This document shows, piece after piece, positions 60,440-64,000 of a stretch of 64,000 bases of DNA. Origin of the DNA: Oscillospiraceae bacterium. GTDB taxonomy: Bacteria; Bacillota; Clostridia; Saccharofermentanales; Fastidiosipilaceae. The notes under the pieces are model-generated. The model searched no databases. It worked only from the letters and a program-made list of their open reading frames with translations, and was not told where the DNA came from. Where the stretch lies: positions 113,736 to 177,735 of the forward strand of contig JASBZA010000003.1 in the NCBI GenBank assembly GCA_029983685.1, in the 5' to 3' direction. Numbering within the stretch: position 1 is the first letter of the stretch; every line of letters starts with the position of its first letter. The position numbers and the translations under genes are program-made.

Positions 60440-61690
60440 TTGGCCAATCCATTTTCTTTTTTTTATAGAGAAAATCGAAACAAGCAAGCTGTGAATAAGA
60501 CTCTCCATGAGGGTCAAGAGCGGCGTGAACGGATTCGTCAGGCCAAAGGTTCCGAAATCGAGTCAAAGAAGAAGGAAAAAACGTCTAAGACCAAGCCCAG
60601 GTCGATTGTAAAAGCTTTTAATAAAGAGAAGTCTACAGAAGAAGCGAAAGCGCCTTCAACGCCGCCTGTAAGGGAAGCAGAAATCAATCGTAAACCCGGT
60701 TCCGCTACAAAAAACTACAGGCGAGAAGAGTTCTTTGATTCCATTTCCGTGATCAACCCCATCGATCGTCTGGCTTTGGCCGTCGACAAGAGGCAAAGCA
60801 CCGAAGAAGAAATTCAAAAGGCTTTACAGAAAAAAGAGCTTAGCAAAATTAAGGTTATATCCTTTGTCGGAGGTCCGGGAACCGGTAAGTCGACCAAGGC
60901 TATTCAGGTTTCATCACTGAGAAATATCGATTTCTTTATTGATGACGGCCTTCTTATCGAGGGCGGCAAGATTGTAGCGGGTTCCTCGGCCAAAAGAGCC
61001 GATACCAAGATTGAATCGGTTAGGCAGGCTATTTTCCTGGATGACTCCAGAGCTCGTAATATGAGGCGAACACTCCTGGAAAAGAAGCCGGAGAAGCTCA
61101 TGATTCTGGGTACCTCGGACAGCATGATCGATAAGATTTGCGAGAGGCTTTGGCTTAGTAAGCCCCTGGAAATTATACGTATCGAAGACGTATCCAGTCC
61201 GGAGGAACGGCATCAGGCGACAACCACCCGTAAGACTATGGGGTCACACACCATTCCGGTTCCCAGTATGGAAATCAAGCACGAATTTTCGGGTTATTTC
61301 CAAGAACCGTTAAGCCGTTTGAGAAGAAGAAGAGAACGCTATAATTACAACTTGGACGATACGGCAAGGACAGTAGTAAGGCCTACTTTTTCCGCCTTAG
61401 GCAATTACGCCATCACGGATGAAGCTTTGGCTTCTCTGGTCCGTATCCTCTTAAAAGACGTCGACGGCCTATGTGATGTTTTGTCGATTGAGGTCGATAA
61501 GAGAGTCTATGGTGCGGTCTTTTTAATTGAGCTCTCCTTGTATTACGGTTATGAAGCTCAGGCCATCATGGCTCAAGTGCAAGACATCATAGCCGACAAG
61601 GTAGAACATTATACTTCTATTAATATTTTGGCCGTCCATGTCAGGTGCCGCAAGGTTGTTGAAAAGGAGCGATTATTACAATATGGCTAA
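60440..61690 (+). CDS. P-loop NTPase fused to a C-terminal Asp23/Gls24-like domain
   Basis: 416 residues. Residues 1-100 are a charged, likely disordered segment. A P-loop GGPGTGKST lies at 144-152, followed by a compact NTPase-like domain to about 290 (KLMILGTSDSMIDKICERL; IIRIEDVSSPEERHQ). Residues 319-413 (NYAITDEALASLVRIL; VLSIEVDKRVYGAVFLIELSL; ILAVHVRC) look like an Asp23/Gls24 alkaline-shock domain. I know of no characterised protein with this fusion. TTG start, with AGAGG about 7 bases upstream and only 2 bases after yebC. The NTPase subtype (adenylate-kinase-like or STAND-like) is undecided. Confidence 0.75.
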   Translation: MANPFSFFYRENRNKQAVNKTLHEGQERRERIRQAKGSEIESKKKEKTSKTKPRSIVKAFNKEKSTEEAKAPSTPPVREAEINRKPGSATKNYRREEFFDSISVINPIDRLALAVDKRQSTEEEIQKALQKKELSKIKVISFVGGPGTGKSTKAIQVSSLRNIDFFIDDGLLIEGGKIVAGSSAKRADTKIESVRQAIFLDDSRARNMRRTLLEKKPEKLMILGTSDSMIDKICERLWLSKPLEIIRIEDVSSPEERHQATTTRKTMGSHTIPVPSMEIKHEFSGYFQEPLSRLRRRRERYNYNLDDTARTVVRPTFSALGNYAITDEALASLVRILLKDVDGLCDVLSIEVDKRVYGAVFLIELSLYYGYEAQAIMAQVQDIIADKVEHYTSINILAVHVRCRKVVEKERLLQYG

Positions 61691-62432
61691 ACAAGAACAG
61701 ATTTACCAGATACCGGTCAATGATGCTTTCAGCCAAAAAGAGCATTGTCCTTTGTGTGTACTGCGTAAAGAATTAGAAGATAATTTTATAGATTTTTACT
61801 TGGGCCCTTCCTTGATGGAAGCTGACCATCGTTTGGTTACAAACAAAAAAGGCTTTTGCCACAAGCACCTGCTTAAACTTTACGATTCTCAGAAAAATCG
61901 TCTGGGCTTGGGCTTGATGTTACATACGCATTTATTGGATTTAGGACCGGATGTTGAGAAGATTTTAGAAGCATCCACGCCCAAAGATGAAAAGCGCAAG
62001 CTTTTTTCTAAAGAGAGCGATTGGAAGACGAATTTACAAAAGGCCGCACAGCACATAGCCGACCGTGCCCAATCCTGCACGATATGCGATCGTATAGAGG
62101 AGACTATGAATCGTTATCGTGAGGTGATTTTTTATCAGTATGTTTACGATGAAGATTTCCGTAGGACCCTTCAGACCGGCCAAGGCTTTTGCTTAGACCA
62201 CCTAGCCTATTTGGTGGAAGGAGCCTCTCTTTATCTTAAACGTGACCAGGCTAAGCTTTTCATGGAAGACCTATATCGCATCCATAAGCCGATTCTGGAT
62301 ACTTTGGCCGGTGACGTTGAATGGTTTACCTTGAAGTTCGATTATCGAAACCAAGATGCACCCTGGAAGAATGCCAAGGATGCCTTGCCTCGTGCTATCC
62401 ATAGAATCAGCGGAGACGACTTACATGAATAG
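61683..62432 (+). CDS. Cys/His-rich DUF6062-like protein
   Basis: 249 residues. Two similar halves each carry a Cys pair and a CH..H motif: CPLC with FCHKHLLKL in the first, and CTICDR with FCLDHLAYL in the second. These look like two metal (zinc or iron-sulfur) sites. YLGPSLMEADHRLVTNKKGFCHKH matches my memory of the DUF6062 family of Clostridia, which has no known function. ATG 61683 overlaps the upstream stop by 8 bases; AAGGAG is 13 bases away. It is in the yebC operon. Confidence 0.75.
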   Translation: MAKQEQIYQIPVNDAFSQKEHCPLCVLRKELEDNFIDFYLGPSLMEADHRLVTNKKGFCHKHLLKLYDSQKNRLGLGLMLHTHLLDLGPDVEKILEASTPKDEKRKLFSKESDWKTNLQKAAQHIADRAQSCTICDRIEETMNRYREVIFYQYVYDEDFRRTLQTGQGFCLDHLAYLVEGASLYLKRDQAKLFMEDLYRIHKPILDTLAGDVEWFTLKFDYRNQDAPWKNAKDALPRAIHRISGDDLHE

Positions 62433-62856
62433 CACTTGTAAAACGAAACAAGAAAACTTAGCGATGGCTTGGGACCTGGATTTGACCTGTGAACTTAAGG
62501 CAATAGATTTAGAAGTGAACGGACCTCATACATTGATTTATCTTAGCCGGTCTTATTTGGGCAATGCACTCAGTCCGGAAACACAAGAAGCACTCGCAGA
62601 TATTATTATGCAGTTTTTAATTACCGGTGAAGATAAAGTTTCTTTCCTCTTAATGGGAGAAGCCTGTGAAGCCTTGGATCCGAATCACCCTTGTAAAGCA
62701 CAGTGGGAGAAAGCGAAAACTCTTAATATACCCGTTTATTATTGTCTGCTTAATGCGCCAATAGAAGAAGATTATATGGATGAAGGTCCTATCCTTATTA
62801 GCTCTCGAGAGGCCTCGGACCGTTTACTCAAGTCACACGTGATTAGTGTTTGTTAG
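62425..62856 (+). CDS. Small soluble protein, unrecognised
   Basis: 143 residues, overlapping the DUF6062-like gene by 8 bases (ATG inside its last codons). The pattern NGPHTLIYLSRSYLGNALS, KVSFLLMGEACEAL and LNIPVYYCLLNAP suggests an alpha/beta fold like DsrE/Tus sulfur-relay proteins. The resemblance is weak and the usual catalytic Cys cannot be placed with confidence, although EACEALDP holds one. The operon ends here, since a new promoter follows. Confidence 0.65.
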   Translation: MNSTCKTKQENLAMAWDLDLTCELKAIDLEVNGPHTLIYLSRSYLGNALSPETQEALADIIMQFLITGEDKVSFLLMGEACEALDPNHPCKAQWEKAKTLNIPVYYCLLNAPIEEDYMDEGPILISSREASDRLLKSHVISVC

Positions 62857-62877
62857 AATTTTATCCTATGCTACAAT
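62850..62877 (+). promoter_or_regulatory. Promoter of the Smr/uracil-DNA glycosylase pair
   Basis: TTGTTA (62850-62855), 16-base spacer, TACAAT (62872-62877) with TG one base upstream (extended -10). Confidence 0.5.
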
Positions 62878-62980
62878 AATAACAAAAGGCACATGATAGC
62901 GAACTTACAAGATTGGGTCAAGTTACAGAAAACGACCCTCTTCATGTGCATCCATATGATAAGACGTTAGGAGGAATAGA

Positions 62981-63334
62981 ATGCAGAATAGCAAATCCAC
63001 ACCCGAAATTAATTTACTCATGGATGAACCCTCGATAGAGCAGGCGCTGAACCGAATGGAACTGGAGATGATGACTTTGCGCCATATCGGAGTTAAAAAG
63101 GTCAAGATTGTCCATGGGATAGGTAAGGTTGAAGATGGAAACTCAATCCGCTCGGCCGTTCGTGCCGAACTCTTGGAGGAAGCCAGAGCAGACAAGATTC
63201 AAGGCTTCTGCCCCGGTGAACTTTTCGGTCCCTTCGAGAATCAGGGAAGAGAAATGGTGCATATGGAGCCTTCCTTCCGCGATGACCAGGATTGGGCCAA
63301 AAGCAACGATAAGATTACTGTGGTGCTGCTATGA
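62981..63334 (+). CDS. Stand-alone Smr-domain protein
   Basis: A 117-residue protein that is essentially one Smr domain, as found at the C-terminus of MutS2. The fold signature is INLLMDEPSIEQALNRMELEMM, where the usual LDLHG is replaced by LLMDE, then VKIVHGIGKVEDGNSIRSAV, in which HGIG replaces the usual HGKGTG. Small Smr proteins nick DNA or RNA or act on colliding ribosomes. The missing LDLHG His may change activity. TAGGAGGAATAGA precedes the ATG. It overlaps the glycosylase gene by 4 bases (ATGA). Confidence 0.82.
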   Translation: MQNSKSTPEINLLMDEPSIEQALNRMELEMMTLRHIGVKKVKIVHGIGKVEDGNSIRSAVRAELLEEARADKIQGFCPGELFGPFENQGREMVHMEPSFRDDQDWAKSNDKITVVLL

Positions 63335-63933
63335 GTCCGGATTTTTCCAGTCCTTGGCAAGAATTTTGCAGGTCTTGCATGGAGTGCAAGGCCTGCTCTT
63401 TGTATAAAGAGAGAAAACAAGCCGTTATCTGGCGCGGTTCCGTCAAAGCTCCTTTGTTGATTTTAGGTGAGGGGCCCGGCGCGCAGGAAGACCTGCAAGG
63501 CAAGCCTTTTGTCGGCCGGTCCGGCATGATGTTAGATGACTTATTAGAGGCTTTGCAAATACCGGAAGAAAAATTCCATATTGCCAATGTCGTTAAGTGT
63601 AGACCTCCCGGTAACAGAGCTCCCAGCGTTGAGGAAGCCAGAGCCTGTCGGCCCTTATTAAATAAGCAGTTCCAGTTCGTACAGCCTCAAGTTATTATGC
63701 TGATGGGTGCATCAGCCTATAAATTTTTTACCGGTGACTTGGATGGGAAGATCAGCCAGGTAAGAGGTCAATGGATTCATAAGGGATCTTACTGGATTTT
63801 ACCGACCTTTCATCCCGCTTATATACTAAGAAACAATACACAGAAAGATAAGCTCTGGGATGATTTCAAGATGCTCCGATCCAAAATGGAAGAACTGGAT
63901 TTCATTGAGCCTATTACAACAGTCGGTATCTAG
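63331..63933 (+). CDS. Family 4 uracil-DNA glycosylase
   Basis: Removes uracil from DNA in base excision repair. The 200-residue protein has four iron-sulfur ligands: two Cys near the N-terminus (CMECKAC region) and two farther on (VKCRPP and ARACRPLL). LILGEGPGAQEDLQGKPFVGRSG is motif A and PTFHPAYILRN is motif B with the active-site His. ATG overlaps the stop of the Smr gene, so both are made together. A hairpin follows the stop. Confidence 0.93.
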   Translation: MSPDFSSPWQEFCRSCMECKACSLYKERKQAVIWRGSVKAPLLILGEGPGAQEDLQGKPFVGRSGMMLDDLLEALQIPEEKFHIANVVKCRPPGNRAPSVEEARACRPLLNKQFQFVQPQVIMLMGASAYKFFTGDLDGKISQVRGQWIHKGSYWILPTFHPAYILRNNTQKDKLWDDFKMLRSKMEELDFIEPITTVGI

Positions 63934-63969
63934 ATTCTATTTATTGGTAGATTCCAAAAGTAAATGCAA

Positions 63970-63997
63970 GGCAACTCTCTAGAATTAGATAGTTGCA
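63970..63997 (+). terminator. Hairpin after the glycosylase gene (cut by window end)
   Basis: GCAACT-C-TCTA pairs with TAGA-T-AGTTGC around a short loop. The T run, if any, lies beyond the window. Confidence 0.5.
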
Positions 63998-64000
63998 CTT

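Noticed and set aside
62425..62856. Firm call of a DsrE/TusD sulfur-relay protein
   Set aside because: The fold-like pattern is weak and the catalytic Cys could not be placed, so it is left unrecognised.
1..64000. CRISPR array or cas genes
   Set aside because: No regularly spaced repeats and no Cas-like proteins were found.

Overview
The window looks like chromosome of an anaerobic, Gram-positive member of the Bacillota, class Clostridia. The signs are strong Shine-Dalgarno sites, many TTG and GTG starts, lipoprotein signal peptides, a sortase, a giant 2-hydroxyacyl-CoA dehydratase activase-type protein, RqcH, Fur and MntR regulators, and no outer-membrane genes. I cannot name the genus. No prophage, insertion sequence, integrase or CRISPR array was seen.

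Bases 1-7.1 kb carry an information-processing and division run: the 3' part of ileS, an M50 membrane protease, scpA, an scpB-cmk fusion with its own internal cmk start signal, plsC, and an rpsA-like S1 gene with its own promoter. From 7.2 to 19.8 kb come glgP, a 5-formyl-THF cyclo-ligase gene, a sortase, a MarR-type regulator, htpG, a Fur/PerR regulator, a convergent MntR regulator, ruvC-ruvA-ruvB-queH, rqcH and a small membrane protein. From 19.8 to 29.6 kb are a small conserved protein, a 1466-residue activase/dehydratase-like protein overlapping an M16C peptidase, a membrane-anchored unknown, and an Ogt-type DNA repair protein with an extra N-terminal domain.

A tRNA-His/Gln/Lys cluster (29.62-29.87 kb) with a perfect-consensus promoter is followed by about 0.7 kb of decayed DNA. 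It holds recognisable remnants of a GH42 beta-galactosidase and an aldo/keto reductase. Then come brnQ, a UPF0340 gene, a three-helix membrane protein of unknown function, tRNA-Leu and initiator tRNA-fMet, and mgtE behind a long structured leader ending in a terminator.

Bases 36.5-50.3 kb form a glycan utilisation locus. It has a GH20 hexosaminidase and LacI regulator on the minus strand, divergent from two LplB/YtcP-type permeases, a solute-binding lipoprotein, a GH130 phosphorylase, a GH38 alpha-mannosidase and ManA. A phosphohexomutase follows on the minus strand. Together they would import host N-glycan-like oligosaccharides, trim alpha-mannose and HexNAc inside the cell, phosphorolyse Man-GlcNAc to mannose-1-phosphate, and feed this through mannose-6-phosphate into fructose-6-phosphate. 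No ABC ATPase for this importer lies in the window.

From 50.5 kb onward are a Ser/Thr-rich lipoprotein, tRNA-Ser, cdd, a DJ-1/PfpI protein, and a two-gene unit whose membrane protein has an ExbB/MotA/ZorA-like three-helix layout with a long coiled-coil tail. Its overlapping partner resembles EH-signature (ZorC-like) proteins. After these come a ZnuCB-type metal transporter, prfC, yebC, an unusual P-loop/Asp23 fusion, a Cys-rich DUF6062-like protein, an unrecognised protein, a stand-alone Smr protein and a family 4 uracil-DNA glycosylase. The best candidates for something new are the ZorA-like pair, the scpB-cmk fusion with a nested start, and the P-loop/Asp23 fusion operon.
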